Assembly: GCA_020744425.1 (NCBI GenBank)
Contig: JAGMUV010000048.1
Location: 186,001 to 250,000, forward strand
Direction of reading: 5' to 3'
DNA length: 64,000 nucleotides
Source of the DNA: Dactylonectria macrodidyma
Lineage: Eukaryota; Ascomycota; Sordariomycetes; Hypocreales; Nectriaceae
The notes below the pieces were generated by a model. That model made no database searches. It was given only the letters and a program-made list of their open reading frames with translations, and was not told the DNA's origin. Made by a program: the position numbers and the translations under genes. Of this stretch, positions 29,953 to 42,323 are shown in pieces (position 1 is the first letter of the stretch; the number at the start of each line of letters is the position of its first letter).

Positions 29953-30500
29953 CTATGCAGCTGGGATAGAATCAATGGGACTGTCGATCGCTAGGCCCTC
30001 CGGCGGAGGGAATGCTGTCTGGAAAGACTCTGGATACTTGGAACTTGGAGTTGATACTGAAATAGCCTTGAAACCTTCAGCGGGTTTGGGTTCAACCGCT
30101 GAGGGCTTGCATAAAGCCTCCTCTCTGGGTCTCTCTGGCAGAAGGGGCTTCGAAACCGCTGGCCCAGGCATCTGTGGCGTACACACTCTGTCAGACTCTG
30201 GGTCTGGATCTGGCGGAAACGCTCCCGGAAGGTGCATGGCGAAGAGCGCCTGCGAGAGGTCGCTGACGTTTTCCCAATCATAGTCAGCCATTGGGATATC
30301 CTTGTCAAACAGAAGGAGCAAGCAGAGCGTGTGAAAGAAGGTCCATAATTGCTCTTTGACGACCTAAATATAATGATGCGACGAGCGAACCATCAGCCTG
30401 TCTGGGAACGCTAAGGAAATGCGAGCGTGTCAAGGCAATACTGCACATTGTTGCCCTTTCCCATAGATCGCCCTCCAACACATTGCATTTCGAAGCCACC
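29953..30500 (-). pseudogene. Unrecognised C-terminal gene fragment (regulator-like)
   Basis: A minus-strand frame encodes LWTFFHTLCLLLLFDKDIPM, then a Pro-rich, acidic 100-residue tail ending IDSPIDSIPAA. An acceptor-like TTTAG lies at about 30364, preceded by a coding-like piece ending RSHFLSVPRQ. The hydrophobic helix plus acidic Pro-rich tail resembles the C terminus of a fungal transcription factor, but no DNA-binding domain exists upstream. It is probably a 5'-deleted remnant. Confidence 0.3.
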
Positions 30501-31682
30501 TATGCCCTGATACTCCACAAATGGGATTTACTGTGCTCAGGTTGGCAACATTTTTGTCAATGAGGCATATACTGATAAATGCGAGCCATAATGACCACAC
30601 TTCTCAGCTCCCGTACGGTTTTCCATCAGGCATATCTTGTCATTAGTGGAATCGTGTCAGCCGCATGGGTGGTGCAGCCAATCCCCAATATGCCTCACCG
30701 TTTGCTGGCCATCGGGGCTGACTATTAGGCTCTTGTGGCTCTCTTGGTGGCTGGATTGCTGCGCGGTGCTGAGGGTGCAACTGCTGCTCGATTGTGTGTT
30801 AGTTGGCTTCGGGATGGAGGTGGCCGATCACAAGCCTGTACGACCTGATTCATGGGCCAGATCTCCCCGTAGATGTTCTCCAAGAAGGAACACAGTCATG
30901 GCTCCAGGTGCCATGAATCACCAGCAGACGTGTTACCTAGCTGGAACGTTGCCATCTCCCAGGGCTTCGGCGTCAATGTCCGACACAAGATTGGCTGCCT
31001 ACTTTGTCATCAATCCGGATTCCAGAGGAATCGCCAAAATCATCCCACACTCCGTCCCATTCATTGCGCCGCTCGCCTGACCTGGTGCAAATATCAGTAC
31101 CACATTGGCATCACGAGCTACCCCGAGCTACAGGGGCCCCTTTCAGCTGCCGGGTCACCACAGCAAAGCTTATCTATGAGCTATTATGTACGCTAATTAT
31201 TGGGTGACTGGGCTAGCCCGTCTAGTAACTCCCGTCACCCACACCTGGCCACCCCGAACGAGCTGATTATCACCCAAGTTAACTACTTGGGTGTGGACTG
31301 ATATTAGCATTAGCAAACAATAGAGTGACGTGGCGATATAGCTAACCGCAGCAACTCTGCCTATTGAGATGGTAAAATTAGGTCGTTATTGGATATTACC
31401 TCTAAAGCGGGAAAGGTCATGTCTGGTCACCTCTGCGGCCTGGATTCTCCATGTTGATTATTTACTTGTGCGCGAAATGACCTGTCCTACATATTGTCAT
31501 TTCAAGTTTCCTTGGGGTTGAGGTTGGAACAATCCAGAAGCCGGAGGCAATGCCGGGAACACCTTAAAATAAAATCCCTCCCCCGAACCCCAGCAAAGAT
31601 ACGAGAAACAAGAGAGACGAAGGAAAACGAAATAGGACTGGCCTTAAACTTTTTTAACCGCTCTACACTGACACCCGATCCT
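30501..31682. other. Gene-free, coding-like but broken stretch
   Basis: Plus-strand frames at 30637-31207 shift and stop, with no family recognised. The rest is featureless. Confidence 0.4.
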
Positions 31683-31890
31683 TCAGAGCTTGCGTCTTCG
31701 GCAAGCGTTTTGCCCTTGACCTCGACAACATGCTCGAGTAGCGCGATGGCTTCGCGGACCTGGCCGTTGGCCTAGTACGCTCCGGCAAAGCGCATGCTGC
31801 GACGTAAGCCGGCTCGGGTGGTCTTCGGCAAGTATTTTGCCCTGGATTTCGACAACATGCTCGAGCAGCGTCACGGCTTCCTTGATCTGG
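31683..31890 (-). pseudogene. Decayed TPR-array fragment (NLR- or kinesin-light-chain-type repeats)
   Basis: Two 42-residue TPR units are visible: AVTLLEHVVEIQGKILAEDH and, after a one-base frameshift and a TAG, AIALLEHVVEVKGKTLAED. Such arrays close many fungal NB-ARC/NACHT receptors. No ATPase domain is attached. Confidence 0.65.
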
Positions 31891-32301
31891 GATTATTAAC
31901 TACTCTGTACATTCGTACAAAATATAATAACATACTGGTGGCGTCACGCAAAAATTGTACTACGTGAATACTTGAAACACCCAATCGGGTCCCAAATGAA
32001 ACGGCAGTCACCACCACCAGCCCAGAAGTACGTACTTACCACATGTGCAGGGATTCTTGGGTGTGGATTGAGCGAATAGTTTTAGATTGTGGGGCAGGAC
32101 TTGAAATCGTATGACGATCACCGCACTAAGCAGGCCGACACCTGCTATTATTTTATTTAAATCGAACATGAGCAGGAGAGGACGCCAGAATATCCCTTTG
32201 ATGACGGTAGATAGACGAGACGCCCATCCCTGCGTTACAATTCCATCTACGTCGATACATTCTATATCTCCTCTCCCACTTTCTGGGGCTGCTCAAAAGT
32301 T
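31891..32301. other. Upstream region of the NLR gene
   Basis: Gene-free 411 bp before the NLR start. No clear TATA box in the expected place. Confidence 0.4.
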
Positions 32302-35300
32302 ATGGATCCCTTTTCCCTCACAGCCGGCACAATCGGCATTCTCGTCGGCGCCATCGACATCTGCAGGCTGCTGCTAAGATATTACGGCTCCGCCTGTGAT
32401 TATACCGATCAGATCCAACCGACCGTTTCCTCAATCAAAAATTTTCAGGATATACTGATTGTGATCGAGCGCTGCATCACGGACGCCAAACTCTCACATG
32501 AAGAGAAGACAATGATCGAGTCTTCCATCAATAGTTGTGAGAAATCGCTCCGAGTTTTGGAAAAGAAATTTGCCAAGTTCTCGATGAGCGAACCTTTGGA
32601 ACAAGATGGAGCTCGGGACCCTGAGAGTGCGGTTATTTCAAAGAAAGGATCTTCTGTTTGGTCATCGCGGCGGGTCAGGGCTACTGTGGCGATTCTAGCA
32701 TATCCCTTCAGAGAGAGCACACTTGCTAAATTGAGGGAAACCGTGGCCGAGATGAAACAAAATTTGCAGCTCGCAATAGAAGTGCTGAATCTGTCAGTAT
32801 GAGGCCATTCCTCCTGAGACAGTATGCGCAGCTAACATAGCCACGAGGAACTCATCTGAGGAACAGCGTTCTACTATGGAAACTGTCAAAACGCAGGTGG
32901 ATTCATTGGTATCATCAGTGCAGAGTAGACCTCCCTTCTCCAAATGAATAGAATTTTGGGACAATATACTAACGCGTTTAGATACGACAAACGGGAAAAT
33001 ATTCCGATGGTTCTTCCCAAATGACTGGTCTTACCAACACAGCCAGGCTCAAAGCAAGCATCACAGCGGTACAGGAACTTGGCTCTTGGAAAATCCGCAG
33101 CTTGATAAATGGATGGAAAACCCCGGATCAGTATTCTGGATTCACGGGATCCGTATGTCTTTCCAGTGCTCATTTCCAGATCATCCACTAATAGAAGGGC
33201 TCTTACATATAGCTGGCTGTGGCAAGACAGTCTTAATGTCAGTATCTCATTTGTATTCAAGGCATCAATCGAAAAGCTAATGTTCAACCGGCTAGTTCTG
33301 CTGTTATCGAACATATCAGACAGACGATGACGGTCAATTCGGCTGTTGCATACTACTACTTCCGTTTCGACGATGACAGAACCATGAGTGTCTCAAACCT
33401 TTTAGGCTCCATTATAGTGCAGCTATGCGTAATTGATGCTGCTACAGCATTGCCACTACTTGAAAAGACGTATCAAAGTCAACCATCATGTCACGGCTCA
33501 AGACCAAGTCTGTCGATTCTTACTATCACGCTGAAGGAGCTGTTGAAGCTGCACCAACGAGAGGTATACCTCGTCGTTGACGCCCTGGACGAGTGCAGTA
33601 ACTATGCAGAATTGGAGAACTGGCTAGTTGATGTGAAGAGCTGGCGCTTCGACTGGGTCCATATGCTCGTCACAAGTCGCAGAGTGCCGCATGTCGAGAA
33701 CAGTCTCGAGAATCTCGGCTGTCGTCAGCTCGCCGTCCAGAATAGTTCTGTCGACGCTGACATCTCGATATTTCTTAGCTCAACGCTCTCAAATGAGAAG
33801 GGCTTTCGAAGGATCCCACCTCAACTCCGAAACGAAGTCCAGCAAAAGCTTGTACAAGGAGCTCACGGGATGTAGGTCAAATTGATAGAATGTCTAGCCC
33901 GATATCGGAATTCGTCGGCTAATGATTATTGAAACAGGTTTCAATGGGTTGCTTGTATGCTCGACACTCTGAGGGACTGTTACTCCACGAGCGATGTAGT
34001 CCAGGCGTTAAATGAGATGCCGCTGGGGCTAGACGCCGTGTATGATCGACTGCTTGGTTGTATTAAGGGCCGGAATCAGCAAGCAGTCGTGGTGATCCTG
34101 AAATGTCTCGGGTCTTCCTATCGCCCGCTTCGGCTCGAGGAGCTAGCAGAATTTCTTGCGCTGGACCTTGGCTGGTTGCCCACCCTCAACTTGACAACCA
34201 TGAACGCAGCCACAGGTCGGGTGACTGGAGAGACGCATCCGTCATCCAAGCTTTTCGACAAAGATCGACGGCTGTGGGACCCTGAGGACCTTCTTAAACT
34301 ATGTCCCAGCATACTTAGCTTGGTCCCTGGAACCTACTACGATCCCGTTTCTGAGAGCAGAAAGGATTGCCTCCATATACAAGTCTCCCATTTCTCCATA
34401 ATGGAGTATCTCACATCTGGGAAGGCTGCTGATTCTCCCTCTGCGCTTTACTCCTTTACTGAAGAATCCGCACACGAGGCGATAGCAGCGGGATGTTGCT
34501 CCTACTTCATCGGCGTTGGCCTGCAGGATCCTGCCTATTTGCGAAGGGGGAGAGACGCTCATCATGACTACCCCCTTCTGCATTACGCTTCCGCTCATTG
34601 GCTCCAACACATGAGAGCAGCTTCGTCGACCGACTTCACGTCACTAAGTCGACAAGCATGCACGAAGCTATTCTCTCCAGAGGAATACTTCCGGAGCGCC
34701 ATGATCATGTGCGATTTCGAGGATGTCTTAAACTGCGACGTGGTGAATCCATTTGGTAGAGATCCGAAGACCATCGGTTCTCCGCTTTATTATGCGGCCT
34801 TCCTTGGGTTACGAGACGTAGCTGAGGATCTCCTAGAACGCGACGCGAACCCGGATATTCGAGGTGGCATTCACGGGACTCCTTTGTCTGCTGCAGCATA
34901 TCGGGGCCACCAGGAGATTGTTACTCTGCTCCTTGAACGACATGCCAACATTAATCTTGAGGACAATATGCGCACTCCACTTGAAGCTGCTGCTAGAAGT
35001 GGCCACTTTGAAGTTGCCAAAATACTCCTCGACCATGGGGCCAATCCACATCACATTCTCGACGCTTCATCATGCAGCACTTGTTATGAGATCAGTACGC
35101 CAGAAGGTAAGAAAAAAGTTGAAGGCGATCTGCACCTAGGCGTCAATCTGGGTTCGATGTTCCTGCAGTTTGCCCAGACAGACTTTCGCATGGCGACTGC
35201 CCTACAAGCCGCTGCCGGTGCCGGTCACGTAGACATCGTGCGCCTCTTGCTCCGCCATCTCCAGGCCGGTGGTAGGGACAAGTCGCTCGACTACGCCGGT

Positions 35301-36707
35301 AGATTCGCATTTCGAGTCGACGTTACCTACGAGGGAGCACATACCATATGGCTGGTATGGCCAGAGGATGAACCGATCACAGCTCTGGATGCGGCATGTT
35401 CATCGTTTTTCAAAGGCTTTAAAACGACAAATGGAAAACCGGTTTCTGTTTTCGCCAACGACCCGTCCATCGCAGAAGTCCTTCTTGAGGCAGGGGCAGC
35501 CGTTTCGAGACAGATATATGTTCGCCTCGCTAGGTCGTTAATTCCAGCAGATGGTAAATCCCGGTTACTCGAGCTCCTCTTGCCCAAGACTGAATTTGCC
35601 ATCACGAACGAGGCGGCTGTCGCTCAAGAGCTAGTTCAGCTTAAAAGCGAGGACCCTAGAGCCCTGGATGTCTTTTTAGATAAATTCCAGGAATGTTGGA
35701 CAGTTTCGGAAGAGCTGCTCTGCGTCGCTGCTCGTTGTGGAAGCAGGACATTGTTCGAGAAAATTTGGCAGCGCTCACCATGTGGAACTCCTCCCAAGTC
35801 CCTCCTTCTAAACGCCATCAGCAATCGCGGTGACGGCGCTGACATCATAAAAATCATAATAGGAGATACACACGAGAGATGGACCATTGACGAAGATCTT
35901 CTGCTCGCCGTATGTGGAAACACAAGTTGTGGAAGTACAATCTTCGGGCTCCTGAGGGATTACAATCGGGAAATGGTGATCACACCAAAACTTCTGATTT
36001 CTGCAGCGTCCAGCGACAACTATAGGGTACTCACATGTTTCATGGAATACGACCTCGCCATCGGAATTACTGAGGATCTAGTCTGCGCAACGATGAGTTC
36101 GAGCTTCATAACATGGGGAATTCCCCGCTCCCTGTCTGTCATGCTTAGTCTCCTTGGATGCTGTCCTTCACGTCACTGGAGGGAGATCAATGAGTCCTGG
36201 AAACAAAGACTGGATGCTTTGCGACAAATGCACAAGGAACACTACGGACTGGAGTACACAGTAGATATTGGCGAGAGCACGCTTTTGAACGCATTAACGA
36301 CCCCTCACTTCGAGTCGCCTGTATTAGACCTTGTGATCGAATCCTGGGGCAAGGGTATCCAAGCGACTGAGAAGTCAGGTGCACAAGCGCTCAAGTCAGA
36401 GTACCATCCTGATAAGGCATTGAAGAAACTTTTGGATATGCCAAACGGTATTCTGCTTACCTCTGCTGTGGACGAAACTCTAAATGGGAGATGCCCTAGA
36501 GGCACTCGTCTATTCGGGGAGGATTTCGGACTAGCGAAGGATTTGTTCAGTGAAATGATTACCTATATATCTAGGGCTAGCGGACCAGCTGTGGGGTTGG
36601 AAAGAAGCGTTGCGGAGAAGGGGAGCGTATGTTGGACCGACCTATACGGTTTGTTTTCTCGGCCTAAAATAACGAAAATTTGGCGATCCGGTGGCAGGCA
36701 GCACTAA
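32302..36707 (+). CDS. NACHT-ankyrin STAND receptor (fungal NLR-like) with HeLo-like N-terminal domain
   Basis: Six exons by hand: 32302-32792, 32848-32924, 32982-33152, 33213-33237, 33296-33871, 33938-36707. They total 4110 nt, or 1369 aa. Residues 1-165 (MDPFSLTAGTIGILVGAIDI onward) match the helical N-terminal domain of fungal STAND proteins (Helo_like_N type). The NACHT ATPase follows: Walker A GCGKT near residue 248, encoded by a 25-nt exon; Walker B VYLVVDALDEC near 340; sensor-like MLVTSRR. GMFQWVACMLDTLRDC and ALNEMPLGLDAVYDRLL lead to the winged-helix-like region. Ankyrin repeats at about 725-890 include GTPLSAAAYRGHQEIVTLLL and TPLEAAARSGHFEVAKILLD. The last 470 residues look like degenerate repeats. 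The expected role is a cytosolic recognition switch for non-self or allorecognition. The frame is intact throughout. The donor of exon 1 and acceptor of exon 2 are the least certain borders. Confidence 0.88.
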
Positions 36708-37312
36708 AGGACGAAACCAATTGAAGTTCTCCCCAATATGTAAAACCTGTCTGACCTTTCACTTGAGTCCCGTCGTTGGCGTGGTGTTCAGTCGGAATGG
36801 CTCCGAGCGTTATTTATTGTGTAAAGTGATCTTCGAAGATCGGCGGGATGTGCCAGTGATTTTCAAGCACTTTATAGAAGTCTGTGCGAAATGGCAAACA
36901 AGACAGTCGACAATCTAAATACCGCGGCCGAGTGCATAAGCTAGCCGACGATTCAGTTTACTCTTCAAACCAGTGAAAAATATACCATCTTTCGGGAGTT
37001 GGAATCTTACAGAATTCTTGTCCTTTGCTAACTTCGATCGCCGTTTTCGGCTTTCTTCTGCTAATAAGTATTATAGACAATTATAATCGAAACTAATAAC
37101 CATTCAGAGGATCGAACGGAGTTATGGATTGTCGTTCGTATTGAGAGTGGGCATAGAGAGAATAAGTCAGACCACCCACTAACCGATCAGGGGTCTAGTC
37201 GACCACCCCACTCACACAATAACTAAAATCAACCTATGATTTCAAATGCATATAAAACAACAACCAAGAGGCCCAATTGGTCCATTTGAAAGGTTTTTGT
37301 ATAAAATAACTA
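36708..37312. other. Gene-free stretch
   Basis: AT-rich toward its right end; no conserved frame. Confidence 0.5.
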
Positions 37313-38190
37313 ATGAAATTTCAAAATAGCATAAAATCAACCAATCAAAGCAAAGGAAAAACAAACTATTCTAAATCTTCTACCTCAGGCGTTCTAATTC
37401 GCCTTCTGGTCTGTCCTTCACTTCCGTATTATCCAGACTCTAGCTCGGAAGACGACGGTTCCGATCACACAGACCACCAAGGACGCAAGCGCCGCAAAGT
37501 CTCTAGATCCCCTTCCAATTCGATACGTAATGTCGCCAGCAGTGCCCAGGATTCTCGCCGAAGGAGGCGATCCACAAGAACTATTGCACGCTCATCGAAG
37601 GAGCATGACACATCGACACACGTCAGGGTAGGTCCAACGCCATCGCAGGCAAGATCTATTCCCTCTAACGCCAGTGCGATTCTTGCTCGATTTGGGGAAT
37701 GGCAACTCGAGAATGTTTTAATAAAACGCATTACTAAGAATGGTAAGATGACATTTTAATTCTAGTTTGAGTAGCCCCTTTTCATAAATCATATATATAC
37801 TAACGATGCGATCTCCGATTCAACCCACTCAGTCACGACATAAAAAACACGAAAACGAGCCTTAGCAATAAGGGCAAAGTATTCAGACGATAAGGACAGT
37901 TTCCTTATCTAACTGAAGGAAGAAGAGCAGCTTAGGTGGGCGGAGATTCGTCGGCGTTTTGCTGAAGGTTTTCCGAACGAGTCAGCTCGAGCCTGTAAGT
38001 GCATTATTGAACCAAACTCAAGAACCGTGGGAGAACTTGAAAATCCCCGTGCTGTTCTTGGTCGGTGGATTCTGAGACGGATGCGGACGTACCTTAGCGA
38101 GCCAAGGAAAGCTGAAATATATCGTGTCCCTTTATGCCCCTGGTCCCATCCGTGCAGGTGCATGATGGAAAATGCATCTGACTGCTAATG
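37313..38190 (+). pseudogene. Decayed Myb/SANT-like gene of a fungal repeat-associated family
   Basis: The frame opens at ATG 37313 and encodes an acidic and basic low-complexity region (SSSEDDGSDHTDHQGRKRRK), then RFGEWQLENVLIKRITKNGK. A cluster of TAA, TAG and TGA codons follows at 37759-37790. The same protein continues at 37890 with DDKDSFLI, a TAG-class stop, then LKEEEQLRWAEIRRRFAEGF, a Myb/SANT-type helix-turn-helix. Stops stand where Gln codons are expected, so decay by C-to-T change is likely. This gene type is common in repeat-rich fungal regions. Confidence 0.6.
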
Positions 38191-38779
38191 CCTGAGAGGA
38201 GAACCTTTCTCAGCTTTTCCCTATTTACGCGTCGTCCATCTGCCGGGAGAATGAGGACAAGCTCTCGCAGGAAGGGGAGGTCCTAGCGGGGAGTGATGGC
38301 CTAGGGCTGCTGGAACTAATTGGGCGTCGCGTTTATAAATCCGGAACAAAACGCCTAGCATGGTAGCTGTGAGATGAATAATGTATTTCTAAGGGCAGTA
38401 AAGTAAAGCAACTTATTACATCGGGTCTGCAAATAAACCTTAGATCAAAGCTCGACATCGACTCTGGCCGACGTGCTGCACTCCAATCACATTTGATGCA
38501 CATGCCAAAGGCTACTTAACCTGGCACCCTATCCCTCAAGGCCGCGACCCTGGGTTGGCCAGCGGCGGATCATTCAGTCAGATGAGTGACATCTTATCAA
38601 CAGCCTTGAACATATGGTCCCCATTCTATAACGGGCTAATTGACCTTCCGTCGGAAAAAAACCCAACGCTCAAGACTGCAGGTTGTCCATGGATAGGGCT
38701 CTTCAGAAATGGCTCCCTAACCTGAAAGCAGGGAAAAGAGCCCATCATTCAATGCCTCTATGTCCTTCCACAAGGGCCG

Positions 38780-39100
38780 AGTCAAGATATCACAGCAGCT
38801 ACTACTCTTCAAGGCATCGTTCGCAAAGTCAACTACCACATCGTCCCCCTGATACTCGTCCACTACTTCCCTCGGATTCCTCGACGAGGTGCTGATCAAT
38901 CATACCAACATCATAATCCTCTCCGTAGTCGTCGACTTTAAGGCAAGGACTTTTCCTGGGTGGTAACGGCGTTCTTCATCGGCTTTGCAGTAGCAGAGCC
39001 GCCGCTGGGCTTCCTCATCCAGCGATTCCCCATCAGCAAGGTCCTGAGCGTCAATATCACGCTTTGGGCGTCACCATCTGCCTCTCCGCCCCTGCCTAGA
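38780..39100 (+). pseudogene. Fragment of an MFS anion:cation symporter (allantoate-permease type)
   Basis: The N-terminal pattern LQGIVRKVNYHIVPLILVHY, then after a gap and frameshift FSWVVTAFFIGFAVAEPPLG and FLIQRFPISKVLSVNITLW. These are TM1-TM3 of Dal5-like transporters. The rest of the protein is absent. Confidence 0.7.
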
Positions 39101-41108
39101 ACCATGCCTGAATGACAGCCGCAAGGACGCTTTCAGACATGTCTGATGTCTCCATACCTCCGTCCACACCATAATTACTTCGCCGTAGTGTGTAAGAAGA
39201 CAAGCGACTCCGAGAACGGGAATTTGGTACTACGGTCTGAGAATTGGCTAAACTGTTAGAGGTCTCATCTCCTTTGCTGCTAGTTTGGTGATAGAATCGG
39301 CGGCTTTGAAGGCTAGCACATCAAATTTGTAGCTGTCGGCGCTTTCCACCTGCTTTTCAGCAGTCTAGTCACCTTTTAGATGCACTCTAGCATCAAACAG
39401 GCAAAGTTTTTGACAGAGCGGGAGAAGACCATACTCTAAGATACAATGAGTGCTGCTAATGAAGGTAATTGCCAAATTATTCTGTGCAGCTAGTATCTGG
39501 GATGCTGTTAAAGACTTGCAAGTTGGCTCCTCTCTCCGAACACCATCCTCATTATGATACCCCCTGGAATCGTGATAACATTTTCCGCTACCTTGATCCG
39601 TAGTTTCAGGTATAGCCCCAAGCAAACGGCTTTGCTGGGTATGCCCTCTGGTGTGACGTCGGTATCTGCCACTCTGTAAGTGTGACGTCGGTATCTGCCA
39701 CTCTGTAAGTACGTTTGCGACTTTTTTTATTGCTTTTGTAGATGGTTGGGATTCTGCCTCTTGATGGCTCCAACTCTTATCGGGGCAGACTGATGTCACT
39801 CTACTCTGGCAATTACGCTGGATCACTTGTTAGTATTTATATAATCAACTTCGACGTCTCTATGGCTCCATCTATTCGCCTCCTTATAAAGAGGGAAAAA
39901 AATTTAATCTCTTTATAAACAGACCTTTCTTTAACCCCCCCCCTCTTTGGCCCTCGATCTGATATATCTTCAAGACCCTAGGTAAGTAAACCTCTGACCT
40001 TCTGCCTGACTGACTAATTGACTGACCTAGCAAACCCTCGAGCCCTCGGTTGGGTGGACCTGTGAGTCACTAGGTGAGCAGACTTCCAGGTGTAAGCAGC
40101 CTGACGTCGGCAGAGCCGACGAGGGATCTTGTGGTTGTTGAAGCCATTTTGGTATGTATGAGAGATGGTAAGGAAAGGAGTGAGGAACTTGCCTGGAGCA
40201 ACTGACAACAGGCTTTTTAAATCCGTCCGCATTTAAGTTTTCCTAGCTGGGAAACCTTGACTATGGCCACAGCATTGGATTTCCGAATGCTTAAATTGTA
40301 TTTGAAAATTGTGTTTTTTTTTGATATCGTCGACGCATACCTCACCGGGTCACATGCAAAGCAATCGTAAGCAGCCTGACTTGTCAGACAAGTAGGCCCG
40401 AACAGTCATGATAAGGATAGAGACTAGGTTTTCGGAACCACGGGTCTCTCGAATCCTCGAGTCCCTAGCTTTCCGAAATTACGGGTCCTACGGGTCCTAC
40501 GAACCTAGGATTAACCCCAATAACCTAGATCATCCTCAACAATCTAGATAGTCTTTAACGGTCTTGATTCCCGGGTTCCAACGGCATCCCCGGCTCGACG
40601 GCTCGATCTAGGGCCCGGGATCGGTCTGACCTCGAGGGATAAAAAGCTGGCTTCCCCTCCCCGACTAGATAGCAGAATAAGACAAGACATTCTATCACAT
40701 TCAAGCTGTTCCAACCAATCCATCCTGTTTGATATGACAGCTTTGCCATCCTCAGGTTGGCAGCCTGCTGCCAGTATCAGGGTCTTGTAGATCCTTAACT
40801 TAAAATCTGGAGTATGCGGAGTAGATCCATATTAAATAACATACATGGACGATCACAAGGAACCCAGGTAAAGGTTAAAAAAAATCCAAGGGTTAAAATG
40901 CAGGTCAGCAGTTAGATAGAAAATTCTCAACTAAGAATAAAAGCTACGCAGCTCTCCTCTCCAGGTCGAGTGTGCGTAAATAATCTGCGCTGTTCCAGCA
41001 GGGCGAGTTTCTCCCACTTTATCAAAAAAACACAATACTCCTCTCCTGGTCAGCCTGCTCACGCCGAAGCGCCCATAACTGACTTCACGCGTCCCCCTTA
41101 GTCTCATC
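39101..41108. other. Gene-free stretch with low-complexity and repeat fragments
   Basis: No intact gene. Contains the 29-bp tandem duplication at 39651-39708 and short CTGACT- and GGGTCCTAC-type repeats at 40005-40030 and 40480-40505. The minus-strand frames at 39365-39826 and 40014-40232 have no family features. Confidence 0.45.
39651..39708. repeat. Perfect 29-bp tandem duplication
   Basis: Two identical copies, 39651-39679 and 39680-39708, each containing TGACGTCG, a CRE-like core. The lack of any mismatch points to a recent duplication. Confidence 0.9.
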
Positions 41109-42323
41109 ATGGCACCTTCTCGGGCTTCATGGGCTACGAAAAAACTGGCCAGCTTGAGGGAGAGGGTGCGGTCGTCAAGGAAGCCACCAAGTGTCTCAAG
41201 ACTTTTCAACAATCATGACCTCGTTTCACAGACCTGCCGGCACCTCGGCGACGTTGATATTGCGGCCCTCGCTCTATCATGCCAACAGGCCCTCCAGACG
41301 GTCGGGAGAGGCGTTCTAAAGCTACATGGCGAGGACAAGTTCCAGCTCCTTCAACGGCTTGAGGGCGATGGGTACCTGATGGAGAAGGGGATGATACTGT
41401 GTCCCGCATGTCAGTGCTTCCACCTCCCCCTCACCCAACTTAGGCCCAGAGAAGAACCATCCCTCTTAGAAGGGCAACGAGCCTGCTTAAATTGCGAAAC
41501 CGAAAGAATGCAAGCTATAGGGTACGGAAACACAGCCCCATTACGATTTGACATAGTAGCGGCAATTCTCAGAAGCCACCGGCATAAAAGCAACTTCTAT
41601 GATCCTGAGATACTTGCTACATTTCAACGCTATAAAATCGGATCTAAAAGCCTAAGCTCAATCTGGGTCGAAGTACAACCCAACATTATTCACAACCAGC
41701 TTATAATTCGATCATATATAAGCATTTTCTCTGGCAATTCGAATATCGTTATGCCACATTTGAAGGAGTTTTTAGATGATAACTCCTACTTGATGGATAT
41801 TTGCAAGCATCGCAAATGGCAGGACGTCTTAGGAGTAATCAAGCCCGATGCTGACCCGGACGCAGCCAGGCGATTCGCACATGACTGCGTTTGGCTTCGG
41901 GGGCGAGACAAGGCAAAGGCAAAGGAAAAGGAAGAGGAAGCATCCCAGAATGCTGGAACGACGAGAAGAAACAAGGTTGCATTATGCGATGATTGCTGTA
42001 CCGCCTTCGTCGTATCGAGCTGTAAGCAGTGGGGAGACGCGTCCCCGGTAGTGCTCGACATTTGGAAGAACTATGGCTATGGGCGAGACCTGGATGACCC
42101 AATGTGGCTTTCCCATACTGGCATCATCCTCGACCGACACGATTCACGCCGCTACATTGCCGAGGCGGCTGCATTCGAGGGAAAGCGTTTCACACCTGGA
42201 TCTGAGTACTGCCCTTTCCAATGGATGAGGGAGGATAGGGACAAGAGGGCAATTGTAGCCGGGTGGCTGAATGTTGGTATATATTACTGGGGAAGAATTA
42301 TTAGGTCTGGCAAGACAGGTTGA
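41109..42323 (+). CDS. F-box-like hypothetical protein
   Basis: Intronless, 404 aa, ATG at 41109. The basic N terminus is followed near residue 30 by an F-box-like helix pair: LFNNHDLVSQTCRHLGDVDI then AALALSCQQALQTVG. Fungal F-box proteins with this spacing recruit substrates to SCF ubiquitin ligases. The rest contains Cys pairs ILCPACQCF and RACLNCETE (possible zinc-binding) and CDDCC near residue 298. A Lys/Glu-rich segment (KAKAKEKEEE) lies between. No further domain is recognised. The frame is intact and GC content is normal. Confidence 0.7.
   Translation: MAPSRASWATKKLASLRERVRSSRKPPSVSRLFNNHDLVSQTCRHLGDVDIAALALSCQQALQTVGRGVLKLHGEDKFQLLQRLEGDGYLMEKGMILCPACQCFHLPLTQLRPREEPSLLEGQRACLNCETERMQAIGYGNTAPLRFDIVAAILRSHRHKSNFYDPEILATFQRYKIGSKSLSSIWVEVQPNIIHNQLIIRSYISIFSGNSNIVMPHLKEFLDDNSYLMDICKHRKWQDVLGVIKPDADPDAARRFAHDCVWLRGRDKAKAKEKEEEASQNAGTTRRNKVALCDDCCTAFVVSSCKQWGDASPVVLDIWKNYGYGRDLDDPMWLSHTGIILDRHDSRRYIAEAAAFEGKRFTPGSEYCPFQWMREDRDKRAIVAGWLNVGIYYWGRIIRSGKTG

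Noticed and set aside
30637..31207. Three overlapping plus-strand frames
   Set aside because: Frames shift and stop, and no family wording is kept.
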